Assembly: GCF_016638705.1 (NCBI RefSeq)
Contig: NZ_CP067341.1
Span: 4,095,501-4,159,500 of the forward strand
Direction: 5' to 3'
Origin: Lysinibacillus agricola
GTDB taxonomy: Bacteria > Bacillota > Bacilli > Bacillales_A > Planococcaceae
DNA: 64,000 bases
In this document: one piece after another, positions 33,239 to 43,619 of the stretch
How the letters are laid out: every line of letters starts with the position of its first letter
Position numbering within the stretch: the first letter of the stretch is position 1
Position numbers and translations under genes: made by a program
Notes under the pieces: generated by a model
Database searches by the model: none
Seen by the model: only the letters and a program-made list of their open reading frames with translations
What the model was told of the DNA's origin: nothing

Positions 33239-33886
33239 TTAAAATTTCACTTGAAGACAAGCATTTTTCGATTTGTAATGGGCAAAAACATGTAAGCGAA
33301 TGATGTTGATATCGTTTGAAATAGAAGAGGCTGCCGTTCCAATAGATTGCCAATCAGCAGGCAGCGTAGAATCTTTCGAATCATCCTTAAAATTTAATTT
33401 TGTTGCTTTTTTGTCAGCTAGCACAGATGGAAGCTCTACAATCGTTGCCTCCTTACAACTGTCACCACTCAAACTAAATGCTTTTTTAAATGTTGCAGGA
33501 TCCTTTAAAAAGACAAGCTGACTTTCTTCTGTTACCATACTTGTCCAAACATAAAATTTCCCATCAACCTCGACAATGGCACTTTCTTTTAATGAAGGGT
33601 GTTCAGATACAAACGAGCTTGCACTTTCATAATTTGAATAGACCCCTGCTTGGCTTGCAAAAAACATGGACCCGTTCGTTGCTCCCCCCGCTGTCGGAAT
33701 TGTTTCCGTGTCCGTATTATTATTACTACTATTATTGGCTACCCCGCTACTATCATTTTTCAAAGAAAATTGAGTGCTTGCTTGAAGAATACCTAAAAAA
33801 ATGGCTACACCAAAAAGTCCAACTATTCCCCCAATAAACATCGCTCGAAATATTTGTTTTTTCATCATCTGACTAACAATTTTCAT
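33239..33886 (-). CDS. SPOR-domain membrane protein, SpoIIB-like
   Basis: 215 residues, GAGGTGG ribosome-binding site. One N-terminal membrane helix (MFIGGIVGLFGVAIFLGIL, residues about 15-33), a Ser/Asn/Thr-rich linker, and a SPOR-like module (FFASQAGVYSNYESASSFVSE, then KESAIVEVDGKFYVWT). In B. subtilis spoIIB lies at this place, upstream of maf, and encodes a SPOR protein needed for timely engulfment. This copy is shorter than the roughly 330-residue B. subtilis protein. Assignment by domain and synteny. Confidence 0.7.
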   Translation of the reverse strand: MKIVSQMMKKQIFRAMFIGGIVGLFGVAIFLGILQASTQFSLKNDSSGVANNSSNNNTDTETIPTAGGATNGSMFFASQAGVYSNYESASSFVSEHPSLKESAIVEVDGKFYVWTSMVTEESQLVFLKDPATFKKAFSLSGDSCKEATIVELPSVLADKKATKLNFKDDSKDSTLPADWQSIGTAASSISNDINIIRLHVFAHYKSKNACLQVKF

Positions 33887-34373
33887 TCGTCCACCTCATT
33901 CTCCAACGTATCAAAGTAAATTTTAAAAAGACGAGATTGCTACAATTTGATATAAGTATATGTATAAAAGGTTGTGTAAATGCGAATTTACTACATTTTG
34001 ATTTAATAGTTCTTTTCAAAGTTTTACTTCAACATAAAATATTTTTGTAACGAAAGATTTACTTTAAACAAAAAAGAGGTGCATTCATTACTCTACTCTT
34101 TTATACCTCTATCAAAGAACAATTTTGCTGAATGAGAAAAGGAGTTAATAGAATGGAAATAGAAATAATATTACAGGTGTGTTGATTAACCATTTTTTAT
34201 CCATCCTAATTTAATACCGAAAATTTAATTTATATATAGTAAAAGATGGATTTATTCATATTAGGGTTTATTTCACCTCAAATTAGAAATTTCTTGCTGT
34301 TGAAGGGAAGCTGCCAAACGAGCATATCTTGCAATTACTGAGGATGCTGCACATAAGCCGACAGAAAGGGCAT
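33887..34373. other. 487-base gap without a gene
   Basis: AT-rich with a hairpin AGAGGT/ACCTCT at about 34075-34113 and no open frame with a ribosome-binding site. The segment 34300-34372 is less AT-rich and might be a remnant of a coding sequence, but no family can be named. Confidence 0.4.
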
Positions 34374-34412
34374 AAAAAAATCAGGACTCATTTTTATAAT
34401 GAGTACCTGATT
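34374..34412 (-). terminator. Terminator of the folC pair
   Basis: ATCAGGTACTCAT/ATGAGTCCTGAT stem with a short loop, then seven T residues on the minus strand, 34 bases after folC2. Confidence 0.85.
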
Positions 34413-34445
34413 TTACTGTAAATATATTACCTTCTCGACTATATG

Positions 34446-35699
34446 TTAACTATTTTTGAATCTACTACGTACTTCCGTTAATAAATACAACGATCCCGAT
34501 ACAATAGTCCTCGATTTACTTTCTGACTGTTGTTGTAAAAATTGCACATAATCTTCTAAAACTGCTTTACGAGAGGCGTTAGACAGCTCCAGCATTTTTT
34601 GAGCGGCCATCGCACGAGGATTATTGAAATCAACAAAACAAAAACAATCACTTATCTGCTCAAATTGATGCAAAATCTCTTTGACAGCCTTGTCAGCAAG
34701 AATGCCAATTACAAAAGTAATCTGCTCTCCTGGGAACTCATGCTTTATCGTTTCTATTAATTTCTCAGCACTCGCTGGATTATGAGCACCATCTAAAATA
34801 ATAAAAGGCAAAATTTCTTCAAAGCGTCCTAAAATGGTTGCGTTTTTCACAGCTTTTTGAATAGCCTCTTTACTTACTTGTAACTCTATCGTGGTCGCCA
34901 CTTCCAAAAAGGCTGTAATAGCAAGCGCCATATTATCCGCCTGATGTGCGCCCTTCATTGTGCGTGTGAGCTTTGTAATACGGAAGCCATTGTCATTATA
35001 CTCATAGCTCTCTCCATCATTCTCTTGCTCCACATAAAATTGATGATTTAGCTCAAGAACGGCTGAATGTTTTTTTGAGGCTTCCTGATAGACTATATTC
35101 TTTGCCTCTAACGGTAGATCACCGATAATAACTGGACGATATGGCTTCATAATTCCGGCTTTATGGTGGGCAATACTTTCAATCGTACCTCCTAAAAAAT
35201 TCGTATGCTCTAATGCGATACTCGGTATGATTGATACAATTGGTGTAACTACATTCGTACTATCAAGTAAGCCCCCCATACCTGCTTCAATAAGGGCAAT
35301 ATCTACATTACTAGCAACAAAATGTAAAAATGCTGCAACAGTTAATAGTTCAAAATCTGTTAGTTTCCCACTAAGTCCAGCTGCAAGTATTTGTTGGAAT
35401 ACTTGATTCATTTCCGCTTCTGTAATAGCTTGACCCTCTACTTGAATTTGGTCATGCACGTCCAAAATACAAGGAGACATAAATTTACCAACACGTAAGC
35501 CATGTTCTTTGGCGATAGATTCTAGAAATGTAAGTGTCGAGCCTTTACCGTTCGTCCCTGCTAAATGCACGACTTGCAATTTATTCTCTGGGTTACCTAC
35601 TCGTGCCAATGCTTCTTCAATCGCAGTTAGGCCAGGTTTAATAACATCATCGCTCTGAACATTCCACTTTTCCTTATAGCTATTAAAATTTGGGATCAT
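34446..35699 (-). CDS. folC: Folylpolyglutamate synthase / dihydrofolate synthase, second copy
   Basis: 417 residues; ATG 35699 overlaps the stop of folC1 by ATGA, with GGGGG upstream. Mur-ligase fold: ATP-binding HLAGTNGKGST near residue 48, omega-loop region, and C-terminal LDGAHNPASAEKL. The longest segments match folC1 only moderately, so the duplication is old. One paralogue might keep dihydrofolate synthesis and the other glutamate addition, but the sequence does not decide which. Confidence 0.88.
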   Translation of the reverse strand: MIPNFNSYKEKWNVQSDDVIKPGLTAIEEALARVGNPENKLQVVHLAGTNGKGSTLTFLESIAKEHGLRVGKFMSPCILDVHDQIQVEGQAITEAEMNQVFQQILAAGLSGKLTDFELLTVAAFLHFVASNVDIALIEAGMGGLLDSTNVVTPIVSIIPSIALEHTNFLGGTIESIAHHKAGIMKPYRPVIIGDLPLEAKNIVYQEASKKHSAVLELNHQFYVEQENDGESYEYNDNGFRITKLTRTMKGAHQADNMALAITAFLEVATTIELQVSKEAIQKAVKNATILGRFEEILPFIILDGAHNPASAEKLIETIKHEFPGEQITFVIGILADKAVKEILHQFEQISDCFCFVDFNNPRAMAAQKMLELSNASRKAVLEDYVQFLQQQSESKSRTIVSGSLYLLTEVRSRFKNS

Positions 35700-36988
35700 C
35701 GTTGTTCCCCCTGTAGCCATTGTCGTATTTCAGCTATAAAATACAACGAGCCTGTAATGACTATAATATCCCCATCATTCCTTTGATGTAGCATTGATTG
35801 AACCATTTCACGCCAATTCGCATTATACGCTTTATTCGTATTTGTAGATAATGCAGCTAATTTGTCAGCAGGCATAGCATTCGGTAGCTCAATTTGTGTA
35901 AATGCTATTGATGTAGCAATACTATCCATTAAAGCAATACTATTCGCATGATCTTTATCTGATAATGCGGCATATATAAATCGATAGTTTTGGTGCGGAT
36001 ATACCGTTTTAAGTGTTTGAACAAGTGCAGCAGCTCCTTCAGAATTATGCGCTCCATCTAATACTATATTGTTAGGTAATTGCTCAAAACGGCCTGCCCA
36101 CTGAGCATTTGCCAGTGCTTGACGAATTGACTCATCTGAAATGTTAATTGTTCCATTCTCTCTTAATGTTTGGATAGCCGTAATCGCTAGACTTGCATTA
36201 TTTATTTGATGTGGCCCAGCCATTTTTAATGGGACAGTTACCATCTCCATATTTGCTTTTTGGTAATTAAAGTGCTGTATATTAGTACCTTGTATAATGT
36301 TTTCAACCGTAAAATCCTTCCCTAAAACAAAGCAGGGAGCATGGCGTTCATTTGCTACCTCCTGGATAACCGTGAGTGCCTCTTCACTTTTAACACCTAC
36401 TACAACGGGTACATTTTCCTTAATAATTCCCGCCTTCTCAAATGCTACCTTTGCTAAAGTGTCTCCTAAAAACGCTGTATGTTCTAGTGAAATCGTTGTA
36501 ATAATTGAAATAAGTGGCGTCATAACATTCGTAGCGTCTAAACGTCCACCAAGTCCTGTTTCAATCAGCGCAATATCCACTTCTTCATCCGCCAAATATT
36601 GGAACATAATAAGTGTGACGACTTCAAAAAAGCTTGGAAAATCACCTTCATAATGTGTCTCAATAATCTCAGCAACTTTGTTCATATAACGTAAAAATTG
36701 TGCATCAGAAATTTGAGCTCCATTAATAGTCATTCGTTCATTAACACGCTCTAAATGAGGTGAAGTAAAAGCGCCAACTTTGTAGCCAGCATGTTGTAAC
36801 ATTTCTCTTAGCGCATTCACTGTTGAACCCTTTCCATTTGAGCCTGCTAAATGAATAGCGCGTAGCCTGTCCTGTGGGTTATCTAGAAGTGCTAGTACCT
36901 CTCGCATCAATACGAGCGGTGCACGTTTATGATCAACTGCCTTTAACGTAAAAATAAAATCTGTACATTCTTTCATCGTTTTAAACAA
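35696..36988 (-). CDS. folC: Folylpolyglutamate synthase / dihydrofolate synthase, first copy
   Basis: About 430 residues. TTG start at 36988 favoured by GGGAG eight bases upstream; an ATG four codons later is the alternative. Motifs: HLAGSNGKGSTVNAL, LIETGLGGRLDATN, and VLDGAHNSEGA, all standard for FolC. It adds glutamate to folates and can make dihydrofolate from dihydropteroate. It sits downstream of valS as in B. subtilis, but an IS256-family remnant now separates them. Confidence 0.9.
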   Translation of the reverse strand: MFKTMKECTDFIFTLKAVDHKRAPLVLMREVLALLDNPQDRLRAIHLAGSNGKGSTVNALREMLQHAGYKVGAFTSPHLERVNERMTINGAQISDAQFLRYMNKVAEIIETHYEGDFPSFFEVVTLIMFQYLADEEVDIALIETGLGGRLDATNVMTPLISIITTISLEHTAFLGDTLAKVAFEKAGIIKENVPVVVGVKSEEALTVIQEVANERHAPCFVLGKDFTVENIIQGTNIQHFNYQKANMEMVTVPLKMAGPHQINNASLAITAIQTLRENGTINISDESIRQALANAQWAGRFEQLPNNIVLDGAHNSEGAAALVQTLKTVYPHQNYRFIYAALSDKDHANSIALMDSIATSIAFTQIELPNAMPADKLAALSTNTNKAYNANWREMVQSMLHQRNDGDIIVITGSLYFIAEIRQWLQGEQR

Positions 36989-37098
36989 AAGAAACACTCC
37001 CTTTTACTACAATATCTCTATTTTAGTACAAGTAGCGCTCAATACACATATATTTCTAAAAAAACTCTTGTTTAATTACACTTTGAATGAAAGCTAAA

Positions 37099-37145
37099 AA
37101 AACACACAGAAAAGCACTTTATAAAGTGAGAATTCGTGTGTTTTT
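37099..37145. terminator. Bidirectional hairpin between folC and the IS element
   Basis: ACACAC/GTGTGT outer stem with an inner GCACTTTATAAAGTG palindrome, flanked by A and T runs on both sides. Confidence 0.5.
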
Positions 37146-37182
37146 AAGTAAATTTCATACTATTTAATGATAACCAGGCAAG

Positions 37183-38656
37183 GGAGTCTCGGGACTGTCA
37201 ATATTTTTGTGTAAATGACAATCCAACCTTTTCTTATAGATCATCACTTTTTGATTTTAAATAGATTTGTTCGAAGGAATGATTTTTGTTTTTGGGAAGG
37301 GTTAACCCTTCCCAAAAAAACCAAAAATCTCGCGCTGCGTGTTCCTCCTGCTTATTCTTGTCACTCAAACATCGCTTCAAGTTCTGCTCGTGCCTGATTG
37401 AAACCAATATGACAACGTGTCGCAAAGTTTTGGTTGTAATCTTCGAACTGTGAAACAAGGAAGCGTTCTAGTGATTCTTCATTTGGAAATTGCTCTTTGC
37501 GTTTTGTATATTTCTTGATTTTTTTATTAAATGACTCAATCAGATTGGTGCTATAAATACTACGCCAAATCGCTTTTGGAAAGCTATAAAAACGTCAGGA
37601 GATAGGCATTGTCCTGCAAAAGATTTCACGACTTTAGGATAGGCTTTTTCGCCATTTCGAACAGAAATCATTTAGCGCAAGTTGTCCTGCTTCTTTATTT
37701 GCCGCCTTGTAAATTGTTTTAAAGTCATCACAGATTTCTTGACGATCTTCTACACGAACCTTATGTGAAATATTGCGTGCCACGTGTACTAGACAAGTTT
37801 GGTACTGTGCTTTCGGAAAGACCGTAGAAATTGCATCCACCATGCCTTTTAAGCCATCAGAAATAAACAGAAGAACTTCTTCGACACCACGTTCCTTGAG
37901 TTCTGTGAGAAGTTCCTGCCAGTTGTACGCAGATTCAGTTGGTGCAATCGTGTAGGCCAGAACTTCTTTTGAGCCATCTTCACGAATACCAACAGCGATA
38001 TAAACAGCTTCTTTTTGACACTGTTTCACGACGCACTGGAATATATGTCGCATCTAAGTAAACGCAGACATAACGTGCGTTTAAAGGGACGTTTATTAAA
38101 AGCTTCTACCTGTTCTGTGACCACTTTTGTCATGTTAGAAATCGTCTGCGGTGTGTAATGATGGCCATACATCTTTTCAATTAAACCAGCGATTTCTGAC
38201 ATTGTAATTCCTTTTTGGAAGAGATGAATGACCGTTGATTCTAGTGTGTCATTTGAGCGTTTATAGGGTACGACGGTCTGTTGCTTGAACTCACCGTTGC
38301 GATCACGTGGAATCTGGATGTTTAAATCACCATATTCGGTATGTAACGTGCGTGAATACGAACCATTGCGTGAATTGCCAGAGTTGAAGCCAATTCGATC
38401 ATATTTTTCGTAATCTAAAAAAGCCGTTAGTTCTGTCGCGAGTAGCGTATTGACCGCTGTTTCTAAATGGGTACGAAAAACTTCGGTAATATCTTGTTTT
38501 TTTACTAGAGCTTCGACAATTTCTGTTGTAAACTGATTCATAGGGAAGACCTCTTTTCTAGGATTGGTTGTGGTGACTTAATTCTACCAAGAAAAGGTCT
38601 TTCTTTTTTGTCGTCTTATTCATTTACACAAAATATTTTATACTCTCGGAGTCTCT
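37183..38656. mobile_element. Decayed IS256-family insertion sequence
   Basis: About 1.47 kb bounded by imperfect inverted repeats. The left end begins GGAGTCTCGGGACTGTC, the right end (reverse) GAGACTCCGAGAGT, and both go on to a shared ATATTTT-GTGTAAATGA stretch. Between them is one frameshifted IS256-type transposase. Inserted between valS and folC. Confidence 0.85.
37361..38541 (-). pseudogene. IS256-family transposase, frameshifted
   Basis: Three frame segments read in order. The first (38541 to about 38045) has the mutator-type start RIGFNSGNSRNGSYSR and IPRDRNGEF. The second (to about 37640) has the DDE core segment LLFISDGLKGMVDAISTVFP and CLVHVARN. The last, in another frame (to stop 37361), has YSTNLIESFNKKIKKY and the C-terminal Q-F-E-D-Y-N-Q-N-F-A-T-R. 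At least two frameshifts prevent a full product, so the element cannot move itself. Confidence 0.9.
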
Positions 38657-38783
38657 ATTTTCACGAATAGGCTTTTACCCTTCTATCTATAAGCATATAA
38701 TCATCTATTATCAAATCAACACATCCAATAAAATCACTATATATTTCCCCTTAAAACAATACACATCTTTTGTTGCATAAAAC

Positions 38784-38819
38784 AAAAAACAGCGGATGAC
38801 TTTATTGCCATCCGCTGTC
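38784..38819 (-). terminator. valS terminator
   Basis: ACAGCGGATG/CATCCGCTGT stem then TTTTTTG on the minus strand, just after the valS stop. Confidence 0.9.
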
Positions 38820-38825
38820 TCAAGC

Positions 38826-41471
38826 TTACATATTTTTCAGTTCTTCTAAACGTTTTAATACAACCGCATGTTTACTTTCGTAATCGGCTAATTTTTCACG
38901 CTCTGCATTCACTAATGCTTCTGGCGCTTTGGATACGAATTTCTCATTCGATAGCTTACCAGTAACAAGCTTCACTTCTTTTGCCCATTTTTCTAATTCT
39001 TTTTCAAGACGAGCAATTTCTTCTTCTAGGTTAATAAGTCCAACTAGCGGTAGGAATAGCTCAGCGCCAGTTACTACTGCTGTCATTGACTGACCAGGAG
39101 CCTCTAAGCCTTCTCCAATTGTTAGCGACTCTGGATTACAGAATTTTTCTAAATATGCTTTATTTGCTTCAAGTACTGAAACCGTTGCGGCATCCTTCGC
39201 TGAAATATATAACGGCACTTTTTTGCTCATTGGTGTATTAACTTCCGCACGAATATTACGTACTGAACGTATAATATCCATTAGGAGCTTCATGTTGTCT
39301 GCTTCCTCTGCAAAATGAAGCTCCTCACGTACAGTCGGCCACGCAGCCACTGTGATTGATTCACCTTCATGAGGTAAGTGCTGCCAGATTTCTTCCGTAA
39401 TGAATGGCATGAATGGATGTAATAGACGCATCGTTTGATCTAAAACGTAAGCTAAAATAGAACGAGTCGTTTTCTTAGCTGCTTCATCATCACCATATAA
39501 CGGTAATTTCGCCATTTCAATATACCAAGAGCAGAAATCATCCCAAATGAAGTTATAAAGCTCGCGGCCAACTTCGCCAAATTCGTAGCGCTCTGCAAGA
39601 GATGTTACACGCTCAATTGTTTCATTTAAGCGAGTTAGAATCCATTTATCGGCAACTGATTTTTCACCAGTTAAGTCGATTTCATCATATGTCATACCTT
39701 CCATGTTCATTAAAGCAAAACGAGAGGCATTCCAAATCTTATTAGCAAAGTTCCATACTGCTTCTACTTTTTCAGTTGTATAACGTAAATCTTGACCTGG
39801 TGATGATCCAGTAGCTAAGAAATAACGTAATGAATCGGCACCATACTTATCAATAACGTCCATAGGGTCTACACCATTGCCAAGTGATTTACTCATCTTG
39901 CGTCCTTCACCATCACGTACTAAACCGTGAATTAAAACATCTTTGAATGGGCGCTTACCTGTAAATTCAAGACCTTGGAAAATCATTCGAGATACCCAGA
40001 AGAAAATAATATCATAGCCAGTTACAAGTGTGCTTGTTGGGTAGTAACGTTTATATTCTTCATTTGTCTCATCTGGCCAACCCATTGTTGAAAATGGCCA
40101 TAGTGCTGACGAGAACCATGTATCTAATACGTCTTCATCTTGCGTCCAATTTTCTACATCTGCTGGTGCTTCTTTTCCTACGTAAATTTCACCTGTTTCA
40201 TTGTGATACCAAGCTGGGATTTGATGACCCCACCATAATTGGCGAGAGATACACCAGTCACGGATATTTTCCATCCAGCGAGAATATGTGTTTTCAAAAC
40301 GCGATGGTACAAAGTTTGCTTTTCCTTCTTCATCTTTTTGAAGTGTAAGTGAAGCATCAGCGAGTGGTTGCATTTTTACGAACCATTGTGCTGAAAGATA
40401 TGGCTCTACAACAGCACCAGAACGTTCAGAGTGACCTACTGAATGTGTATGTTCTTCAATACGGATAAGCACGCCTGCGTCTTGTAAATCAGCTACAATT
40501 TGTTTACGGCATTCAAAGCGATCCATACCGTTATACTTGCCAGCAAGCTCGTTCATTGTACCATCTTCATTCATGACAAGAATGCGTTCTAGGTTGTGGC
40601 GGTTACCAACTTCAAAGTCGTTCGGATCGTGTGCTGGTGTCATTTTTACAACCCCAGTACCAAATTCCATATCTACGTACTCGTCTGCTACGATAGGAAT
40701 TTCACGACCTACGATTGGTAAAATAACTGTTTTACCGATTAAGTGTTGATAACGCTCATCTTTCGGGTGAACGGCTACCCCAGAGTCACCTAGCATTGTT
40801 TCAGGACGTGTTGTAGCTACTTCCACATGTCCTGAGCCATCAGCTAATGGGTATTTCATGTGATAGAATGCACCTTGAACATCTTTATAAATAACTTCAA
40901 TATCTGATAATGCTGTTTTTGCAGCAGGGTCCCAGTTAATAATGCGTTCACCACGATAGATTAAGCCCTTTTCATATAATTGAACGAAAACAGTTTTAAC
41001 TGCATCGGAAAGACCTTTATCAAGTGTGAAACGCTCACGAGAATAATCTAATCCAAGACCAAGCTTCGCCCATTGATCACGAATATGGCCAGCGTACTCT
41101 TCTTTCCATTCCCATGTTTTTTCGAGGAATTTTTCACGACCTAAATCATAACGTGTAATATTATCTTCACGCAGTTTGGCCTCTACTTTTGCTTGTGTCG
41201 CAATACCTGCATGGTCCATTCCTGGTAACCAAAGTGCATCATAACCTTGCATGCGCTTCATACGAGTTAAAATATCTTGTAATGTTGTATCCCAAGCATG
41301 ACCAAGATGTAGTCTACCTGTTACATTCGGTGGTGGAATAACGATTGAATAAGGTTCCTTTTCACTTGTAGGCTGTGCCTCGAAAAATTTTCCTTGCAAC
41401 CACCATTCATAACGACCCGCTTCTATTGATAGCGGATCATATTTTGTCGGCATTGAGATGTTTTCTGTCAT
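38826..41471 (-). CDS. valS: Valyl-tRNA synthetase
   Basis: 881 residues from ATG 41471 (GGAGGAG upstream). Class I motifs: the HIGH box in [14 protein letters not shown] and the KMSKS box in [14 protein letters not shown]; editing domain with [13 protein letters not shown]-terminal tRNA-binding coiled coil ([21 protein letters not shown]). It charges tRNA-Val. Expression is expected to rise when tRNA-Val is uncharged, through the T-box leader. Confidence 0.97.
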   Translation of the reverse strand: MTENISMPTKYDPLSIEAGRYEWWLQGKFFEAQPTSEKEPYSIVIPPPNVTGRLHLGHAWDTTLQDILTRMKRMQGYDALWLPGMDHAGIATQAKVEAKLREDNITRYDLGREKFLEKTWEWKEEYAGHIRDQWAKLGLGLDYSRERFTLDKGLSDAVKTVFVQLYEKGLIYRGERIINWDPAAKTALSDIEVIYKDVQGAFYHMKYPLADGSGHVEVATTRPETMLGDSGVAVHPKDERYQHLIGKTVILPIVGREIPIVADEYVDMEFGTGVVKMTPAHDPNDFEVGNRHNLERILVMNEDGTMNELAGKYNGMDRFECRKQIVADLQDAGVLIRIEEHTHSVGHSERSGAVVEPYLSAQWFVKMQPLADASLTLQKDEEGKANFVPSRFENTYSRWMENIRDWCISRQLWWGHQIPAWYHNETGEIYVGKEAPADVENWTQDEDVLDTWFSSALWPFSTMGWPDETNEEYKRYYPTSTLVTGYDIIFFWVSRMIFQGLEFTGKRPFKDVLIHGLVRDGEGRKMSKSLGNGVDPMDVIDKYGADSLRYFLATGSSPGQDLRYTTEKVEAVWNFANKIWNASRFALMNMEGMTYDEIDLTGEKSVADKWILTRLNETIERVTSLAERYEFGEVGRELYNFIWDDFCSWYIEMAKLPLYGDDEAAKKTTRSILAYVLDQTMRLLHPFMPFITEEIWQHLPHEGESITVAAWPTVREELHFAEEADNMKLLMDIIRSVRNIRAEVNTPMSKKVPLYISAKDAATVSVLEANKAYLEKFCNPESLTIGEGLEAPGQSMTAVVTGAELFLPLVGLINLEEEIARLEKELEKWAKEVKLVTGKLSNEKFVSKAPEALVNAEREKLADYESKHAVVLKRLEELKNM

Positions 41472-41585
41472 TTTGACTCCTCCTGTTGATTTATTTATTT
41501 CACCGGTGTGAGATAGTACCAATCCTTCTGTTTTTATGTCTCATGCTGAGGCACATTTACCAGAAGATTTAATGAAAATAAAAAA

Positions 41586-41880
41586 AACTCCTAACGTCTA
41601 AAAGGACGAAGGAGTTTAAGTTCGCGGTACCACCTTTAATTCCAGCAGAGGCGAGTTAAGCGGTCACTATACACACTTTTCATCAGGAAATAGAATGTAC
41701 TACTTTGCTTAAGCCTTTTACTACTGGCTCTCAATTCGGTAACGGTGTTTAACCGGCTTTAACTACTGTTAGTTCACTAAAGCTGCTCAAGGGCTACATT
41801 CAATTAGGTACAAATAGAAACTTTTCAGCTACCGTTTCCTCTCTTAAAATGTACTAATAATTTACTCTTCCCTGTCATAG
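41586..41880 (-). promoter_or_regulatory. T-box riboswitch of valS
   Basis: On the minus strand the leader contains AAAGGTGGTACCGCG (41622-41636), the conserved T-box that pairs with the tRNA acceptor end. A terminator ACTCCTTCGTCC/AGACGTTAGGAGT then a T run (41583-41614) follows. The 5' part up to about 41880 would hold the specifier loop; its valine codon is inferred from the gene, not checked base by base. Confidence 0.9.
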
Positions 41881-41992
41881 CATCTATATTCGACTTTTTC
41901 ACATTGTACCGCAAAATCGTGCAATTTTTCAAGTGATTTAGTCATTGTTTAGGAAGCATTACAAAGTAAATAGAGAGGAAGTGAAAATTCAA

Positions 41993-42187
41993 ATGCGACG
42001 ACGTAAGTATAATCCTTGGCTTTTACCACCTTGGCTACGACAATTTCGTTTTTATTCCAAAACGATTATTGTGCCAATTTGTGTTTTTCAATTTATACGT
42101 GTCATCATCATTCCAACATCCGGCGATTTTATTATCTTATTGCTCTTGCTACTTCTATGCTATTTACTTTTGAATGAGATCATTTGA
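41993..42187 (+). CDS. Small membrane protein, unknown
   Basis: 64 residues from ATG 41993 (GAGAGGAAGTG upstream), starting MRRRKYNPWLLPPWLRQF, with two hydrophobic segments (YSKTIIVPICVFQFI and FIILLLLLLLCYLLL). The RR-rich start with WLLPPWLRQF resembles small conserved proteins of spore formers, but I cannot name it. Its end overlaps the convergent spoVID-like gene by 24 bases. Confidence 0.6.
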   Translation: MRRRKYNPWLLPPWLRQFRFYSKTIIVPICVFQFIRVIIIPTSGDFIILLLLLLLCYLLLNEII

Positions 42188-43093
42188 AACACGAACCTTT
42201 AGCGGTGTATAGTCTTCCTTTAAATCCCAGATCATAGATGGAATTTCATGCCAGGAGCTGGATTCACGGACTACAATATGACTTGAGGATTCCCTCAATA
42301 ATGTCTTTTGCTCAACTGGTTCCGGTTTTTCTTTTCGTGCTGGAGCTATTACAGCTTCAGACTTTTCCTTTTGTGCTGAATATTTTACAGCCTTCGATAT
42401 TTCTTCTTGTATTGAAGCTACTACAGCTGTAGATTTTTCTTCTTGTGTTGAAGCTACTACAGTTGCAGGTTTTTCTTCTTGTATCGAAGCTACTACAGTT
42501 GCAGGTTTTTCTTCTTGTATCGAAGCTACTACAGCTGTAGGTTTTTCTTCTTGTGTCGAAGCTACTACAGCTGCAGGTTTTTCTTCTTGTATCGAAGTCA
42601 CTACATCTGCGAGTTGTTTTATCTGTGCCGTTTCTTCTACAAGGGCAACCTTCTCTATTTGAGCAGAGGCATTTGCAGTAACAGGCAGTTTTTCTAAAAC
42701 ATTAGCTTTTTCAAATACTGGCTCTGGCTCATTAAAAATACTTGTAACCGTCCATTCGAGCTGACACATCTGATTAGTCAAGATAGGTCGAATATCCTTT
42801 ACCATTAAATCTTCAATAGCTGCATCCTTTGGTAAATCCACATGTAAAGGGACTGCATACTCAAAATAACCAGTATCTCCTTGAAGATCAAGTGCATCGA
42901 TTCGTACTAATTCTTCATCATCAATGAAAGCTTGCATGTCTTGAAAATCAAAGCGAACATGTGCTGTGATATGATAAATACCCATTAATCGTAGTGAATC
43001 TTCTAACTGCATTGTCTGCCACTGAGGCTTAATTTGCACAGCCGCTATTTCTGTTGGGCAGCCATAACCAGGAAAACAAAAAGTTTCACTCAT
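42164..43093 (-). CDS. SpoVID-like spore coat assembly protein with tandem repeats
   Basis: 309 residues. The N-terminal 120 residues (beta-rich, MGIYHITAHVRFDFQ, EYAVPLHVDLPKDA, then the L-E-W-T segment) resemble the SpoVID N-domain. The centre is an array of 12-residue repeats VVASIQEEKPAT/A (about residues 165-240). The C-terminus, WDLKEDYTPLKVRVS, does not show the LysM domain of B. subtilis SpoVID. Position next to valS matches spoVID. An AGGAGGG signal lies 28 bases before the ATG, too far to serve it, so an upstream non-AUG start is possible. Confidence 0.6.
   Translation of the reverse strand: MSETFCFPGYGCPTEIAAVQIKPQWQTMQLEDSLRLMGIYHITAHVRFDFQDMQAFIDDEELVRIDALDLQGDTGYFEYAVPLHVDLPKDAAIEDLMVKDIRPILTNQMCQLEWTVTSIFNEPEPVFEKANVLEKLPVTANASAQIEKVALVEETAQIKQLADVVTSIQEEKPAAVVASTQEEKPTAVVASIQEEKPATVVASIQEEKPATVVASTQEEKSTAVVASIQEEISKAVKYSAQKEKSEAVIAPARKEKPEPVEQKTLLRESSSHIVVRESSSWHEIPSMIWDLKEDYTPLKVRVSNDLIQK
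42385..42606 (-). repeat. 36-bp tandem repeats in the spoVID-like gene
   Basis: About six near-identical copies encode V-A-S-[IT]-Q-E-E-K-x-x-x-V. The coding-strand identity is high enough for slipped-strand length change. Confidence 0.8.
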
Positions 43094-43619
43094 ATTCCAA
43101 ATTTTGTGTTCGATAATAATCCCTCCTCTTGCATCATATGAAGCTCCGGAGGTTAGTATGCTATAGGATGTTTAATAAAAGCATCAAATGATAAGGAAAA
43201 AATTTTTTTCGTGCTTGCCCTTCTTTATAAAAGTTCACGCAGAATTTTTTATTTTTATATTAAAAATGGTTCATCATTTAAAGTTTGTAGTGCCATTAGT
43301 AAAATATAGGCTATGTATATAAGTTGATCTTCGTTCCGGCTGGGCGACTCCTTGGGGATCAGCGATAGAGGAACGAAGGCTAAATGCATCACGTCCTGTG
43401 ATAACGCCTTCGTAACCAACATCGGTGCCGCTGCCGCTTCGCTTTCGCGCAAAAAACATCTGTTGGCCCGAGACCATGGAGCGAGCAACGCGAGTGAAGC
43501 GGCTCATCGGACGCCCCCGGCTGGAACGGAAATCAACCCCACGTTATGATGATGAGCCTAAAAAGGGCATACTAGAAAAACTTCTAGCATGCCCTTTTAC
43601 TGTTGGTTCAACAGCGTAA
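43094..43619. other. Intergenic region, mainly a MITE-like repeat
   Basis: After the spoVID-like start region no gene is seen. 43324-43536 is copy A of the repeat described next, followed by AAGGGCATGC/GCATGCCCTT hairpin at about 43563-43595, which can end the SRPBCC gene on the minus strand. Confidence 0.6.
43324..43536 (+). repeat. MITE-like repeat, copy A
   Basis: About 213 bp, much more GC-rich than its surroundings. Ends are inverted repeats of about 24 bp: TTGATCTTCGTTCCGGCTGGG on the left and its near complement (CCGGCTGGAACGGAAATCAA) on the right. No ORF with a ribosome-binding site. Copy B at 53076-53283 is inverted. Confidence 0.75.

Noticed and set aside
43255..43619. Several short frames on both strands, and similar ones at 53030-53355
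   Set aside because: They lie in the MITE-like repeats, differ between copies and have no ribosome-binding sites.
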